Source: Undibacterium sp. | Lineage (GTDB): Bacteria; Pseudomonadota; Gammaproteobacteria; Burkholderiales; Burkholderiaceae | Reading direction: 5' to 3' | NCBI GenBank assembly: GCA_014376575.1 | Contig: JACMRF010000026.1 | Span: 1-6,013 of the forward strand | DNA: 6,013 nt | Shown here: piece by piece, positions 5,756-6,013 of the stretch | How the letters are laid out: each line of letters starts with the position of its first letter | Position numbering within the stretch: position 1 is the first letter of the stretch | The notes under the pieces: generated by a model | The model's input: only the letters and a program-made list of their open reading frames with translations | Databases searched by the model: none | Told to the model about the DNA's origin: nothing | Made by a program: the position numbers and the translations under genes

Positions 5756-6013
5756 AGCTGTAAAAATTTAAAATTTCTCCTAACGAAAACTGTTAAATCG
5801 CCAGGCGCGATCAATCACACCTGGCCACCCTCCATAAAATCTAGCATGCGACTTCACTTCACAGACTTAATCATTTCAAAGGTGGCTAGCGAGCCTAACG
5901 CTACGGGTTTTCGATAGGTTATAAGTTCAATAGCATTGAGACGAAGAATTTGTAAATTGCCAAGCTCTCCCAATCCATGGTCCTTACTTTAAACAAGGTG
6001 CCGCACCTCTGAT
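5756..6013. other. Non-coding or unidentified sequence to the right edge
   Basis: No gene can be supported here. The first part (5761-5780) is very AT-rich with a tandem-like AAATTTAAAATTT. A 6-bp inverted repeat lies at 5800-5825 and a weak TAGCG/CGCTA hairpin at 5887-5903, neither with a proper T tract, so no terminator for nth is called. Minus-strand frames are open only over 5783-5866 (28 codons) and 5857-5988 (44 codons), with stops on both sides and no ATG start with a ribosome binding site. The region could be plain intergenic DNA or decayed coding sequence. Confidence 0.5.
5800..5825. repeat. Inverted repeat downstream of nth
   Basis: GCCAGG (5800-5805) and CCTGGC (5820-5825) are perfect 6-bp inverted arms around a 14-nt spacer (5806-5819). 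There is no following T run on either strand. It may be a weak RNA hairpin, a protein site or part of a dispersed repeat; the sequence alone does not decide. Confidence 0.35.

Noticed and set aside
5887..5903. TAGCG/CGCTA hairpin as a terminator for nth
   Set aside because: The stem is 5 bp, an alternative GGCT/AGCC pairing competes, only a short TTTT follows several bases later, and it is about 130 bp past the stop codon.

Overview
The window looks like a piece of ordinary bacterial chromosome, most likely from a betaproteobacterium in or near the Burkholderiales (Oxalobacteraceae-like). This rests on the gene families: an Azotobacter-type 7Fe ferredoxin, a thioredoxin-reductase-like ferredoxin-NADP reductase, a Ralstonia-type intracellular polyhydroxybutyrate (PHB) depolymerase, and a short soluble RnfB-like protein beside nth. 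By eye the G+C is about the low to mid 40s percent, low for that group. The taxon is an inference and no marker gene settles it.

Layout: (1) At 1-581, minus strand, is the N-terminal 193 codons of a D-2-hydroxyacid dehydrogenase (glyoxylate/hydroxypyruvate reductase type), cut by the left edge. (2) At 582-1017 is a divergent intergenic region with a good sigma70-like promoter facing right. (3) At 1018-2469 is a two-gene redox unit: fdxA (7Fe ferredoxin) and, 60 bp later, an FAD/NADP ferredoxin reductase. A strong hairpin terminator closes it at 2496-2525. (4) At 2703-3938 is phaZ, the cysteine-type intracellular PHB depolymerase, with its own promoter region and a terminator at 3956-3986. (5) At 4072-4272 is a 66-residue lipoprotein with its own promoter and ribosome binding site. 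(6) At 4409-5755 is a probable two-gene unit: an RnfB/RsxB-like iron-sulfur protein and nth (endonuclease III), 30 bp apart. (7) At 5756-6013 no gene can be supported; there is a 6-bp inverted repeat and short open frames only.

How the genes relate: fdxA and the reductase form a plausible NADPH-ferredoxin electron transfer pair, possibly for Fe-S maintenance or oxidative stress. phaZ mobilises stored PHB. The RnfB-like protein and nth echo the enterobacterial rsxABCDGE-nth operon, but here only the B-type subunit is seen and it lacks the usual N-terminal membrane anchor. Four of the seven genes carry flavin or Fe-S cofactors. I see no mobile element, CRISPR array, tRNA, rRNA or phage gene, and no clear sign of an undescribed multi-gene system. 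The orphan RnfB beside nth is the point most worth a second look.
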